NCBI RefSeq assembly: GCF_000518745.1
Contig: NZ_KI912487.1
Span: 389,805 to 453,804, forward strand
Source of the DNA: Phaseolibacter flectens ATCC 12775
GTDB taxonomy: Bacteria > Pseudomonadota > Gammaproteobacteria > Enterobacterales > Enterobacteriaceae
Length of the DNA stretch: 64,000 bases
Reading direction: 5' to 3'
Shown: positions 8,075 to 17,198 of the stretch, one piece after another
How positions within the stretch are numbered: the first letter of the stretch is position 1
How the letters are laid out: the number at the start of each line of letters is the position of its first letter
Position numbers and translations under genes: made by a program
Notes under the pieces: model-generated
What the model was told of the DNA's origin: nothing
Database searches by the model: none
What the model saw: the letters and a program-made list of their open reading frames with translations, nothing else

Positions 8075-8498
8075 CTCTACTCCAACCCATGATAAATTCA
8101 ATGCGTCCATTAAATCATATTCAGCAATGATGCAACATCAGTCTAAGCGTAAAAATAATCGGTCTTTTTTGTCGTGGTAATCGGCCCTTTTTGTCATGGG
8201 GTTAGGCTGAGCTGCAATGCACTCGCATACTTATCCATTTTATTGAGATAAATATCAATCTCACAGTAGAAACCGTGATGTCAGCGGCAAAGAGTTTTGC
8301 ATGAAATTCGTACCAGTCATGCCCATAAGTTCAGTTAAATTACTTTTTTTTCATATGGTTAATAATGTTATAGTCACACCTATCTCTAAGTCAGTGCTGT
8401 ATTTAATTGCAATTCACGCTTTCTGCTTCTAACAGAAAAGTGATTAATGTGTTAAATTACGCCTCTCTTTATCAATCACCAGGATAATAAGTTTAAGC
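8075..8498. other. divergent promoter region of scrK and the amino acid permease gene
   Basis: The genes on either side are transcribed away from this region, so it should hold both promoters. I see AT-rich blocks but no operator clear enough to name. Confidence 0.4.
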
Positions 8499-9731
8499 AT
8501 GGCAAAATTTTGGTCTAAACAAGATACCCTTTGGAGCTTTGCCCTCTATGGCACAGCGGTCGGTGCTGGAACACTGTTTCTTCCTATTCAATTGGGGGCG
8601 GCGGGCACGACTGTATTATTTTTAACCGCTCTCGTTGCGTGGCCGATGACTTATTGGCCCCATAAAGCACTCAGTCAGTTTATTCTGGCCGCGCCAATCA
8701 CGGGCCAAGGTGACGGCATTACTGCCGCGGTTAAAAGTTATTATGGTAAACGAATTGGTAATCTGTTAACTATCTTGTATTTTGTCGCTTTTCTAGTCAT
8801 TATCCTGATCTACGCTGTGGCGATCACTAATTCGTTACTGGATCAGATCGCTGCACATCATGTCATCACTCAAACCATGAGGATATCCATCAGTTTAGCG
8901 GTGGTAGCGGGACTGAATGTGATTTTTTTGACAGGCAGACATATGACAATCCGCGTTATGGGTATGCTGGTCTTTCCTCTGATTGCCTATTTCCTTTTTC
9001 TGTCTATTTATATGATCCGCAGCTGGGATCCACAGTTATTGCAGGTTCATGAAGGTTTCAATCTGCACACGCTCAACCAAATTTGGTTATCCATCCCTGT
9101 GATGGTGTTTGCTTTCAGTCATACTCCGATCATCTCCACCTTCACCGTCGCTCAGAAAGAAAAATACGGGGATAAGGCCATGAATCGCTGTCGGCGTATT
9201 ATGAAAATTGCCTATCTGATCATTTGTTTGAGTGTCTTGTTTTTTGTCTTTAGTTGTTACTTGGCGATCCCCGCTTCATTTATTCAGCAGGCGAAAGAAA
9301 AAGGCTTGCCAGTTTTATCTGCGCTTGCTATGCAAACAGATGCACCGGTTTGGTTATCCGTCTCAGGTATTGTGGTAGCCATTGTCGCCTTATCAAAATC
9401 GTTCCTAGGCACCTATTTTGGTGTTATTGAAGGTGCGACTGAACTGACGAGCAACAGCCTAAAACAGTTAGGTATCCGCAGAAGTCATCATTTTAATCGA
9501 CGTTTATCCATATTGTGGGTTTCTGCCATCACGTTTTTAGTTTGTTGCATCAACCCCAACGCCCTATCCATGATCTACAAAATCAGTGGCCCACTGATTG
9601 CAATGATATTGTTCATTATGCCAACCCTATCCGCTTGGTTAGTTCCAGCGCTGAAACCATTCCGCTCCATCAGTTATGCCATTACCCTCATTGTAGGGTT
9701 AACCTGCGTATCGGTGATGTTTATTAGTTAA
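8499..9731 (+). CDS. amino acid permease of the HAAAP (SdaC/TdcC/YhaO-like) family
   Basis: A 410-residue polytopic membrane protein with about eleven hydrophobic helices. The N-terminal motif (SFALYGTAVGAGTLFLPIQ) is the hallmark Gly-rich first helix of the hydroxy/aromatic amino acid permeases, and the fourth-fifth loop and HTPIISTF region match proton- or sodium-coupled serine/threonine transporters. It imports an amino acid across the inner membrane; Ser or Thr is likely but not proven. It stands as a single transcription unit and is followed by a strong GC-rich hairpin. Confidence 0.85.
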   Translation: MAKFWSKQDTLWSFALYGTAVGAGTLFLPIQLGAAGTTVLFLTALVAWPMTYWPHKALSQFILAAPITGQGDGITAAVKSYYGKRIGNLLTILYFVAFLVIILIYAVAITNSLLDQIAAHHVITQTMRISISLAVVAGLNVIFLTGRHMTIRVMGMLVFPLIAYFLFLSIYMIRSWDPQLLQVHEGFNLHTLNQIWLSIPVMVFAFSHTPIISTFTVAQKEKYGDKAMNRCRRIMKIAYLIICLSVLFFVFSCYLAIPASFIQQAKEKGLPVLSALAMQTDAPVWLSVSGIVVAIVALSKSFLGTYFGVIEGATELTSNSLKQLGIRRSHHFNRRLSILWVSAITFLVCCINPNALSMIYKISGPLIAMILFIMPTLSAWLVPALKPFRSISYAITLIVGLTCVSVMFIS

Positions 9732-9739
9732 TGTATCAT

Positions 9740-9769
9740 GACCTGCCGCCGAACTGGCCGGCAGGTCAA
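9740..9769 (+). terminator. hairpin after the permease gene
   Basis: A perfect 10-bp inverted repeat (TGACCTGCCG / CGGCAGGTCA) with a 10-nt loop starts 8 nt after the permease stop. The downstream T-tract is short and interrupted, so termination efficiency is uncertain. Confidence 0.6.
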
Positions 9770-9871
9770 GCTATTTTAGTCATCCACACATCCTGAGCGG
9801 CTTTTCTATTTCTCCCCCTACCTCGTCGTGTAATAAGGCAGCTTATCGGCATTGTTAGCGTGGTGTAATCT

Positions 9872-9900
9872 CCCCTCGACGCATCTAACTTATCGAGGGG
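9872..9900. repeat. second copy of the CCCCTCGA/TCGAGGGG palindrome
   Basis: A perfect 8-bp inverted repeat with a 13-nt loop lies between the convergent permease and ycdY genes. Its outer arms and the following AA match the hairpin at 3858-3883, and the two loops share CTAA near the right arm. It may be a short dispersed repeat or a shared terminator design. Confidence 0.5.
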
Positions 9901-9952
9901 AATGGCTTCCTTTCCCTCTATCTAACATGATTCATGGTTTCATTCACCACAC

Positions 9953-10522
9953 TCATTCTGGCTCAAAGTCAGTGGGATCCGCTTCCTGTAACTCTTCAGC
10001 CATCGCCTGTACCGCCCCACGGGTCAGTGCCGCAAGTGTTCGGTAAAATGGCCCAGTCGCGTGTTGTTCAACCTTGCCAAGAAACGCACCACACCAAGGC
10101 AAGATGTACTGTAAAAATAACTGTTGTTGCAACTTTAGAGGGGAAACTTGGCTATGATCTTCTATCCATGATGCAGCAAGTAGTAGCAAACCAAAATGAT
10201 CGGCGGGTTTATCGGTCAGTGGCATACCCGCTTGTTCTAGAAACACCCGGATTTCACCTTGTTGACTCCCTTGCGGCCAACAATGCGCGAAGGGAGAAAC
10301 CCGAGGTTGCTCCCCCTCGAAAAGATGTTGATATTGCTGACAAAGTTGAGCGACATCACAATTTTTTTGTAGTTGGATCAACATTTCTTGCTGCTCTAAA
10401 GGCCAATCAGGCAAGAGTTTGCCTTGACTGATATGTAACATTAAAGGCTGCATTAAGACGTCGTCCGGCTTCCGATAATACAAACTGCCTAGGATCCGAC
10501 ATAAAACTGAAAACTCGTTCAT
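9953..10522 (-). CDS. ycdY: TorD-family redox-enzyme/swarming chaperone YcdY
   Basis: A 189-residue all-helical protein. The opening MNEFSVLCRILGSLYYRKPD, the central PADHFGLLLLAASW and the later LPWCGAFLGKVEQHATGPF closely follow E. coli YcdY. In E. coli YcdY belongs to the TorD/DmsD chaperone family and stimulates the zinc phosphatase YcdX. The usual neighbour ycdX is not adjacent here. The C-terminus is acidic. It is convergent with the permease gene and should have its own promoter upstream. Confidence 0.92.
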   Translation of the reverse strand: MNEFSVLCRILGSLYYRKPDDVLMQPLMLHISQGKLLPDWPLEQQEMLIQLQKNCDVAQLCQQYQHLFEGEQPRVSPFAHCWPQGSQQGEIRVFLEQAGMPLTDKPADHFGLLLLAASWIEDHSQVSPLKLQQQLFLQYILPWCGAFLGKVEQHATGPFYRTLAALTRGAVQAMAEELQEADPTDFEPE

Positions 10523-10756
10523 AGTGCCTCATAAATACAATGTGAATGGCTGCGGTTACGCTGTGACAACGAGGAGCCGTGACTCATGCGGTGAATACAA
10601 TCTCATCGCCCATTGATAAAAAATAAGACAACATTATGAATGATTATTCGTTCGGGTGAGTGAACTTTCATTAAAAATTTATCGGCAAGGAAAAGAGAGC
10701 GGCTGATGCTGAGAAGAAGCAAAAGCCACCATTCGATGGCTTTTCTGTATAGTCAA

Positions 10757-11008
10757 TTAAGATTTAATCTTACGGTAAATCCACAGAACGATGATCGAAC
10801 CAATAACAGCAATAACGAGGTTACCAAAGCTGAACTCATTCACTTTACCACCAATATGCAGGAGCGTACTGATCCATCCACCGACTACCGCACCGACAAT
10901 ACCTAAAATCGCAGTAACAATAAATCCCCCACCATCGTTACCAGGCATGATCCATTTAGCAATAACACCCGCGATTAATCCAAAGATAACCCATGAAAGA
11001 ATACCCAT
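10757..11008 (-). CDS. GlsB/YeaQ/YmgE family small inner-membrane protein
   Basis: An 83-residue protein with three hydrophobic segments (GILSWVIFGLIAGVIAKW, a Gly-rich middle helix, and LVIAVIGSIIVLWIYRK). The family is a widespread transglycosylase-associated or stress-induced membrane protein of unknown mechanism. The start is the ATG at 11008, preceded by AAGGAG with 6-nt spacing; an in-frame extension of 18 residues upstream is not conserved. It is monocistronic. Confidence 0.88.
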   Translation of the reverse strand: MGILSWVIFGLIAGVIAKWIMPGNDGGGFIVTAILGIVGAVVGGWISTLLHIGGKVNEFSFGNLVIAVIGSIIVLWIYRKIKS

Positions 11009-11395
11009 TGACTGCTCCTTACTTGAAATGTAACAACATTGATGTGAAAGGCACTCACCCAATCACAATCAAGTACACTAACCGACCCTTTGCGTCAAAC
11101 CTGGTGTGTTTGAGTCACAAAGTGTGATATCCGTAACAAGTATAACCAGTAAATTTATTTATGCTAAGAAACATCAATGTTTACTTTCTCTTGACTGTTT
11201 ATTCGCTTAAAATACCACCAAATGTGCCGATTGAACGATGCGCTCACTCTCGCCTTTTGTAAGCAAGCCTATCTCATGAGGATAACCCTAAGGACGTAGA
11301 TCTGATGACAAACACCTTACCCTAAACACAAGGCGTCCCATCCAGAGCCCACCAGCACAGTATCAAATCATGGTAATGTGACATGACTGATCCCA
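11009..11395. other. intergenic region between mltE and the ymgE-like gene
   Basis: This holds the promoter of the ymgE-like gene and the 3' flank of mltE. No further gene, RNA or repeat could be recognised. Confidence 0.4.
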
Positions 11396-12061
11396 TTAAC
11401 TCTGCTGATAGGCATGGGTGACTTTCACCAAATATTGGGGGGCTTGGGCAGCGGGATGAGTCCGTAATACATAGTAGTAAAACTGTTGTGGGGTCATGGC
11501 ATTGATTTTATCGATCGCATTTTGTCGCTTTCTCGAGAAAATCCTCAACAGCGCACCCGCACCATTGCAATAAGATACAATGGTTGCATACCTTAAGGTT
11601 AAGGGATCAGTGATGCCGACCAGTTCAGTGTCCTGCAAATATTTAATATAAGCGGAGCCTATATCAATGTTTATTGCCGGATTTTTTAATTCTTGGCTTG
11701 AGGGATCACGATATTGGCCACGCAACCGATAAATTTCACGTCCCGCGCTGACTGCTTTAATCTGCATCAGGCCAATGGCATTGGCTGAGCTCACCGCTTT
11801 GGGATTGCCACCTGATTCAACATGGATAATGGCTTTAATTAAGTTTTTATCAATACCATAGTGACTGGCAGCGCGATCAGTAAACATGGACCAATTGCGA
11901 CTTTCAAACTGCGCCATGGGTGCAGGTGTAAGCACAGGATCACTGACAATAAAATTGTTCGGATCAGGCGGGAGGATCACCTCTCTATCATCACTGGTAC
12001 ACCCGACCAAAACTAAACTACTGATTAAAAATAATTGCTTTTTCAATGTGCTTGTTATCAT
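11396..12061 (-). CDS. mltE: membrane-bound endolytic murein transglycosylase MltE (EmtA)
   Basis: A 221-residue lipoprotein with lipobox LVGC at about residues 18-21 and an SLT domain. The catalytic Glu is in AIIHVESGGNP, and GLMQIK and the YCNGAG segment complete the goose-lysozyme-like active site. It makes endolytic cuts in peptidoglycan from the outer membrane. E. coli MltE is about 203 residues, so this is similar with a slightly longer linker. It is divergent from ldcA, the same neighbour pair as in E. coli, with the shared promoter region at 12062-12201. Confidence 0.9.
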   Translation of the reverse strand: MITSTLKKQLFLISSLVLVGCTSDDREVILPPDPNNFIVSDPVLTPAPMAQFESRNWSMFTDRAASHYGIDKNLIKAIIHVESGGNPKAVSSANAIGLMQIKAVSAGREIYRLRGQYRDPSSQELKNPAINIDIGSAYIKYLQDTELVGITDPLTLRYATIVSYCNGAGALLRIFSRKRQNAIDKINAMTPQQFYYYVLRTHPAAQAPQYLVKVTHAYQQS

Positions 12062-12201
12062 GGAATCACGCTCACAAGTTAGTCTACCTGTCAGGTCTCG
12101 GCGACAATTGTTCTGTTATCCTAAAAACCGACTGTGTTAATCTCACTACATTCCTGATGATTAATTTAAAATAGCAATACAATACAGAAGGAAAAGAAAC
12201 T

Positions 12202-13173
12202 ATGCCCACCCCCTATCGTCTCCAGCTTATTGGCCCATCGGGTTATTGTATTAATCAAGAAGCCGCCTTAAGGGGGCTTGCGTATCTACAGCACCATTTT
12301 TGTGTCTTAAATCCTCAAGTTATTGAACGACGCTTTCAGCGATTTGCAGGGACGGATACCGAACGCTTAGACGATTTAAATCAACTCACTCAATTACCCC
12401 GCTTGCCCGATATTGTTTTGGCTATCAGGGGCGGCTATGGTGCAAGCCGTTTACTGCCTTTATTGGATTATTCAGGCTTAAAGAAGGCGCTTCACGCTAA
12501 ACCCACCGTCATCTGTGGTCACAGTGATTTCACTGCGATTCAACTGGCCTTATTGGCCTGCAGTGCTTTAACCACCTTCAGTGGCCCAATGCTCGCAGGT
12601 AACTTTGGCGCCAATCCACCTTGTGAGTGGAGTCTTTTGCAATTTAATTCCCTGATTAGCCAACCTGAGTACCAGATCCGTTGGCAATCAGAACAATCTT
12701 GTCACTTACAGGCATCAGGGGTCATTTGGGGGGGGAACCTTACCTTAATTTGTTCACTAATTGGCACGCCGTGGATGCCTCAAATTAACCACGGTATCTT
12801 GGTTATCGAGGATATCGGTGAACATCCCTATAAAATCGAGCGAATGCTGTTACAACTGCACTATGCGGGTATCCTCAAAAACCAGAAAGTGATTATTGCC
12901 GGTGACTTTACCGATAGCACAGCAAATAATTATGACAATGGCTATGATCTTTCCGTGGTCTGGCAAACCATCGAAACCTTGAGTGGGGTAAAAATCATCA
13001 CCGGATTGCCTTTTGGCCATGAACAACGGACGGTGACCTTACCGATTGGCGCACAGGGAACCTTAGTCTGTGATGATGGACAGTGCCTTTTGACACTCAG
13101 AAACTACCCTCACGTTACCGGCAGTGACTCTCCGTTAGAAAACCGATTAATGCCTAAACGACTTAGGCTGTAA
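12202..13173 (+). CDS. ldcA: murein tetrapeptide L,D-carboxypeptidase LdcA (S66 family)
   Basis: A 323-residue cytoplasmic serine peptidase. The nucleophile Ser lies in RGGYGASRLLP, and the Glu (VIEDIGEHPYKIERML) and His of the S66 triad are recognisable near the C-terminal half. It removes the terminal D-Ala from recycled murein tetrapeptides. Length matches the family (about 304-310 residues, plus a short tail). The neighbour mltE is divergent. The usual recycling gene nagZ is absent from its normal place near ndh, so the recycling pathway may be incomplete or dispersed. Confidence 0.92.
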   Translation: MPTPYRLQLIGPSGYCINQEAALRGLAYLQHHFCVLNPQVIERRFQRFAGTDTERLDDLNQLTQLPRLPDIVLAIRGGYGASRLLPLLDYSGLKKALHAKPTVICGHSDFTAIQLALLACSALTTFSGPMLAGNFGANPPCEWSLLQFNSLISQPEYQIRWQSEQSCHLQASGVIWGGNLTLICSLIGTPWMPQINHGILVIEDIGEHPYKIERMLLQLHYAGILKNQKVIIAGDFTDSTANNYDNGYDLSVVWQTIETLSGVKIITGLPFGHEQRTVTLPIGAQGTLVCDDGQCLLTLRNYPHVTGSDSPLENRLMPKRLRL

Positions 13174-13316
13174 AGCACAGATGGCCCAGTCAGGGGCAGA
13201 GAATCAGGGTAGATTATGACAATACATCAAATCATCTTTTGCAAATGCTGACAAATAGTTATCTGTTGCTATACTTAATTTCTTGCAACTAATTCATTAA
13301 CAAAGGAGGAGTTCAC

Positions 13317-13565
13317 ATGGCTGGTAAATTTCAGGATAAAGCAGAAGAGTTAGTGGGTAGCGCTCAACAGGCCTACGGTGAAGCAACTGACTCACCGGAA
13401 CACACCGCACACGGAGCAGCACGCAAATATGCGTCTCAGGCAAGCTATGCCGTTCGAGATGCAGCAGATACAATCAAACAGCAAGTCTCTGATAAACCTT
13501 ATGCTGGGATTGCCATTGCCGCAGCCATTGGAGTTGCATTTGGTTTTTTACTCGGTCGTAAATAA
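13317..13565 (+). CDS. ElaB/YqjD/DUF883-type or CsbD-like tail-anchored protein
   Basis: An 82-residue protein with a very strong ribosome-binding site (AAGGAGGAG). The N-terminal half (AGKFQDKAEELVGSAQQAYG) resembles CsbD-type stress proteins. The C-terminus (PYAGIAIAAAIGVAFGFLLG, then RK) is the Gly-zipper membrane anchor of ElaB/YqjD/YgaM proteins, which tether ribosomes at the inner membrane in stationary phase. It looks like a hybrid or variant in which both halves are short. It is likely RpoS-regulated by analogy, which is not visible in the sequence. Confidence 0.85.
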   Translation: MAGKFQDKAEELVGSAQQAYGEATDSPEHTAHGAARKYASQASYAVRDAADTIKQQVSDKPYAGIAIAAAIGVAFGFLLGRK

Positions 13566-13585
13566 AAGTTAATCCCCTCTTAACG

Positions 13586-13617
13586 ATCAGGTCTGTTGAC
13601 TGAACAACAGGCCTGAT
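13586..13617 (+). terminator. imperfect hairpin after the ElaB-like gene
   Basis: ATCAGGtCTGTT pairs with AACAaCAGGCCTGAT around a short loop, 20 nt after the stop codon. No T-run follows, so it may stabilise the 3' end more than terminate. Confidence 0.45.
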
Positions 13618-14061
13618 GTCTAATGCCTTCATCACCATTTAGTCTTATCAATTAGGTTGTCGTCACGTCGTTAATTGAGGACAATAACGGCCTGACATTC
13701 TAGTTATTGTCATTGTTTTTTAGTAATGACTTCAGTCCAAATCAAGTTGATAGATCTTTTCGCTGCCATTCACTGAAGCTAACTTGCAGAAAGCGTGGAT
13801 TGCGACGGAACGGAAACCGCCATTACAATACAGATGTGCTAACATGAATTTTAATTGGCTTTATCTTAACACGCTTGGATGACACGTCGATGACAACCCA
13901 TCACGATATCAATCTGCGAGTGAAATGGAATGAGTCAGCATCGATAGTGGAAAAATAAAATTCATCAATTCTAATACATATTCACTGGTCACAGTGATAG
14001 TCAGGCACTATCCTGTCAATCTTCATACCATCTAATCAATACGTTGTGGTTGGGAGCAACA
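13618..14061. other. intergenic region before the DMT transporter
   Basis: No supported coding sequence. Some short inverted repeats are present but none is strong. It should contain the transporter promoter. Confidence 0.35.
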
Positions 14062-14979
14062 ATGGAACTGAGAAAACAACTCGATACAACTGCAGTCATC
14101 AGCATGTTTATTGTCTGTCTGATCTGGAGCCTACAGCAAATCATACTTAAAGAAACCGCGGACAGTTTTTCGCCATCCCTGATGCTATCATTGCGATCAG
14201 GGATCGCGGCATTATTGTTGGCTATCCTCATGCTAATACAACGGCAACGTTTACCCATGGCTAATGGTATTTGGTTTCTTGGTGGTCTGGTCGGTCTGTT
14301 TTTTTCCCTCGAATATTTATTTGTTTCACAAGCTGTGATCTATACCACGGCAGGCCATGTCATTGTATTTTTATATACATCACCCATTTTTGCTGCTGTG
14401 GGACTGAATTTTGCGATTAAAGATGAAAAACTATCCGGCTTGCAGTGGGTTGGGATAAGTCTTGCCTTTGCGGGTATTTGTGTAGCCTTTTTAGGAGGAG
14501 CATCCACCAGTCAGATGCTAAAGGGGGATTTTTATGCCCTATTAGGTGGCAGTATGTGGGGCATGACCACAGTATTAATCCGCAGTACTCGAGTCAATCT
14601 TTTAAGTTCACGCGCTATTTTATTTTATCAACTGTTTGTCGCTTTTGTTTTTCTGTTAATTGCCTCATGGCTGACGGGTAACCTGCGCCTTGAGCCGACG
14701 TTTAAAAATCTGAGTGCCTTGGCTTTTCAAAGTATCGTTATTTGTTTTTTCAGTTTTCTTGCTTGGTTTTCATTATTAAAAACTTATGTCGCTTCACAAC
14801 TTGGTGTTCTGACTTTCCTTACCCCCCTTTTCGGAGTATTATTGGGGGCATGGTTGTTAGGAGAACATATCAACGTAGGATTTATCTGGGGTGCCAACTT
14901 AGTCGTAATGGGTATTATTCTAGTTACAGTGAAAAGTGGCGGAATACGTATTTTTAGAAGACGTAAACCTCTCAGATAA
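14062..14979 (+). CDS. DMT-superfamily (EamA) metabolite exporter
   Basis: A 305-residue membrane protein with ten predicted helices arranged as two EamA repeats. It has the N-terminal FIVCLIWSLQQIILKETAD motif and a second-repeat motif GVLTFLTPLFGVLLGAWLLG that are typical of RhaT/YdcZ/YedA-like transporters. The substrate is unknown. The start is the ATG at 14062, preceded by GGGAG; an upstream TTG would add six residues. It ends just before a perfect hairpin and seems monocistronic. Confidence 0.88.
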   Translation: MELRKQLDTTAVISMFIVCLIWSLQQIILKETADSFSPSLMLSLRSGIAALLLAILMLIQRQRLPMANGIWFLGGLVGLFFSLEYLFVSQAVIYTTAGHVIVFLYTSPIFAAVGLNFAIKDEKLSGLQWVGISLAFAGICVAFLGGASTSQMLKGDFYALLGGSMWGMTTVLIRSTRVNLLSSRAILFYQLFVAFVFLLIASWLTGNLRLEPTFKNLSALAFQSIVICFFSFLAWFSLLKTYVASQLGVLTFLTPLFGVLLGAWLLGEHINVGFIWGANLVVMGIILVTVKSGGIRIFRRRKPLR

Positions 14980-14990
14980 AATGTTGCTTC

Positions 14991-15022
14991 CCTCGTTCAG
15001 TTACACCCTCACCTGAACGAGG
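14991..15022 (+). terminator. hairpin after the DMT transporter gene
   Basis: CCTCGTTCAG pairs perfectly with CTGAACGAGG around a 12-nt loop, 12 nt after the stop codon. The following sequence is not T-rich. Confidence 0.55.
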
Positions 15023-15291
15023 CTCAGAGATCACCTGCTTTATCTCTCCTCACGTATAAATACGTGATAATCACACTAATTTAAATATCAATAATAATTG
15101 ACTAATCTGTCAGTTATTATTGCTATTTTTGTTTTAAATTTGCTACGTATTTTACTACTTCATTTTCTTAATCTATGGTTTAGCGATTTATACGGCTAAG
15201 CGGTACATACTGAATTACCTACACCATTAGGGATACTGTAATTCTAAATCATAATCTGTTTCAAATAAAATTAACAACCAGGAGGTTAATT
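15023..15291. promoter_or_regulatory. AT-rich leader of the secreted beta-helix gene
   Basis: A strongly AT-rich upstream region ends in a strong ribosome-binding site (CCAGGAGGTTAATT) immediately before the ATG at 15292. The promoter must lie here but specific boxes are not clear. Confidence 0.4.
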
Positions 15292-16422
15292 ATGAATAAA
15301 TTTAAACTATTGACGTCAGCCATTTCCATTATGGCAGCTTGTTCGGCTGAGGCAAGTTCACGTGTTTGCCAGATGACTGGTGGCCTGAACAATCTGAATT
15401 CATCGTCATTTAATCAATTATATCAAGGAAGCAAAACCGCAACCAACTACCAAACTTTGGTTTATTTGTTAAACCAAGGTACGCGTAAAATTTATATTCC
15501 CGGTAACACTGTAATCCGGGTTCCTAATCAGCGTAAAGCATTAGAACTCCATTCAGGACAAACTGTATTCAGTGATCGTGGTATTAATCATAGTCAAGGT
15601 GCGCAATTACTGGTTAATTATATCAACGATGAGCAGAACGATTATCCTGTTATCGTAATGAATAGCCAAAGCCGAATCAGTGGATTACGCATACAGGGGC
15701 CAACCCCCTCTACGGATTCAAACAATCAAACCATTGGTATCCAATTTGCGGTCGGCAGTGATCATATCACGGTGGATAATAATGAAATCTATTATTGGCC
15801 TTGGGCAGGCATCAGTGTTAAACAATCGCTAAATAATCTCATTACCGCAAATTATATCCATGATAATATTAAAAGTGGCCTAGGTTATGGGGTCGTTGTA
15901 CAAAATGGTAATGCTCAGGCTGAAATCAGCTGCAATGTTTTTGATGCAAATCGTCATGATATCGCTGGCAGAGGTTTAGAAGGCGAAGGCTACTATGCGC
16001 ATAATAACTTAGTGTTAAATGGTGGTGAGCGCGGTGCCTATCATGCTTTTGATATGCATAAAGGCAGTACAGGACACGGCGGTAAATCAATTACAATTAC
16101 GGATAACATTTTTGATTTTGGTCGTTATGGCACCAGTAATCGTAGCAGTATTTATTTACGTGGTATCCCTACCTCGGGTAAAGCAACGGTCAATGGTAAT
16201 ATTTTCACCCAGAGTTGGAATGTTGGTTCACAAGTTGCTATCTCGGGTATCGAAGGTTCACTGCAAGATGAACTTCTTTTACAACGAATCAACCGTTTCA
16301 ATGTTGCTGTCAATTATTACAAACAAGGCGATCAATGCTTTTTTAGCTACCAAAATGCAGGTCTAGTCACTCAACCTGTCGTTTGCAACGCAGTCAGCTC
16401 CCTGATTAACGCTAAAAATTAA
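15292..16422 (+). CDS. secreted right-handed parallel beta-helix protein (possible polysaccharide lyase)
   Basis: A 376-residue protein with a cleavable signal peptide (hydrophobic core 6-17, ending SAEASS) and many short repeats of the parallel beta-helix type (SRISGLRIQG, HITVDNNEIYYW, NLITANYIHDN, AEISCNVFDAN, SITITDNIFDFG, ATVNGNIFTQS). Such folds occur in pectate/alginate lyases, chondroitinases and phage tail spikes. There is no GH28 active-site set, so it is not a polygalacturonase. Catalytic residues cannot be assigned by eye. Four Cys residues could make periplasmic or extracellular disulfides. It stands alone between two hairpins. Confidence 0.8.
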   Translation: MNKFKLLTSAISIMAACSAEASSRVCQMTGGLNNLNSSSFNQLYQGSKTATNYQTLVYLLNQGTRKIYIPGNTVIRVPNQRKALELHSGQTVFSDRGINHSQGAQLLVNYINDEQNDYPVIVMNSQSRISGLRIQGPTPSTDSNNQTIGIQFAVGSDHITVDNNEIYYWPWAGISVKQSLNNLITANYIHDNIKSGLGYGVVVQNGNAQAEISCNVFDANRHDIAGRGLEGEGYYAHNNLVLNGGERGAYHAFDMHKGSTGHGGKSITITDNIFDFGRYGTSNRSSIYLRGIPTSGKATVNGNIFTQSWNVGSQVAISGIEGSLQDELLLQRINRFNVAVNYYKQGDQCFFSYQNAGLVTQPVVCNAVSSLINAKN

Positions 16423-16458
16423 TTCTCACACACAGCCGGTACAGACCGAATAAATGTT

Positions 16459-16499
16459 CGACCTGACAATCAGACCGTCATACGGTTTGTGTCAGGTCG
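16459..16499 (+). terminator. long hairpin after the beta-helix gene
   Basis: CGACCTGACA and TGTCAGGTCG form a perfect 10-bp outer stem, with a nested ACCG/CGGT stem inside. It lies 37 nt after the stop codon. Confidence 0.6.
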
Positions 16500-16653
16500 G
16501 CAGATTAACAACGTCATAGAATATCGAATAATTTGTTTTTTAATCTATTCTCAGGTTGTTATCGCTCTGAACTTGTTGCTCGTTTAGCATAAAAGCACGT
16601 CATCTGCCCCTTATCAGTCTAAAATATCATTAATATTTCTTATAATAAATCAT

Positions 16654-17052
16654 TCATTCTTCGCGTGCCCGATACTGCCCTGTTAATCTTAGATCATCAT
16701 AACAATGATAATTCATCTGACTCAAATAACCATCAATAAAATATTCAGCATATTTAATACTGGTTCGAATATTTTTTTCATCCACTCCAGTCATTCTTGC
16801 CAGTTTTCTCTTAGGTAAATGATAAAGATAATTAGCCATGATCAAGCGATATTCATTCGGGTGGTAAGTCGCGAGATTTAACATACAAATATCGATAATG
16901 TTTCCATCCTTATCACTAAAATCATTCAAAGAAAGGTCGTTTATTGGTTGTGCAAGATCACGTTGGTAACGAAATAGTGGGAGAGTAATCTGACTTTTTC
17001 CGGATAAAACCCAACGGCTATATTTATCCAGAATAATACGAAGTGCAATCAT
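16654..17052 (-). CDS. phage Q-type antiterminator family protein
   Basis: A 132-residue protein. The start (IALRIILDKYSRWVLSGK) and the spacing of DGNIIDICMLNLATYHP, ANYLYHLPKRKLAR and DEKNIRTSIKYAEYFIDG resemble the lambdoid antiterminator Q family found in E. coli cryptic prophages (QuuD/YdfT type). It would load on RNA polymerase to express late phage genes. No lysis or structural genes follow, so the target operon is missing. The ATG at 17052 with AAGGGA upstream is preferred over an ATG 14 codons further up. The gene lies downstream of the PerC-like gene on the same strand. Confidence 0.65.
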   Translation of the reverse strand: MIALRIILDKYSRWVLSGKSQITLPLFRYQRDLAQPINDLSLNDFSDKDGNIIDICMLNLATYHPNEYRLIMANYLYHLPKRKLARMTGVDEKNIRTSIKYAEYFIDGYLSQMNYHCYDDLRLTGQYRAREE

Positions 17053-17198
17053 ATAAATCCCTTTATATTTTATCTTGTCAATACACTTTGACATACAATG
17101 TCTGAGAATAAAACTGACCCGCTGAGTCAGTTTTATTACTAAGGTTAACTCACACCCTCATCGAGGCTTCATTATGATAATCAGTAAAGAAATATTTC

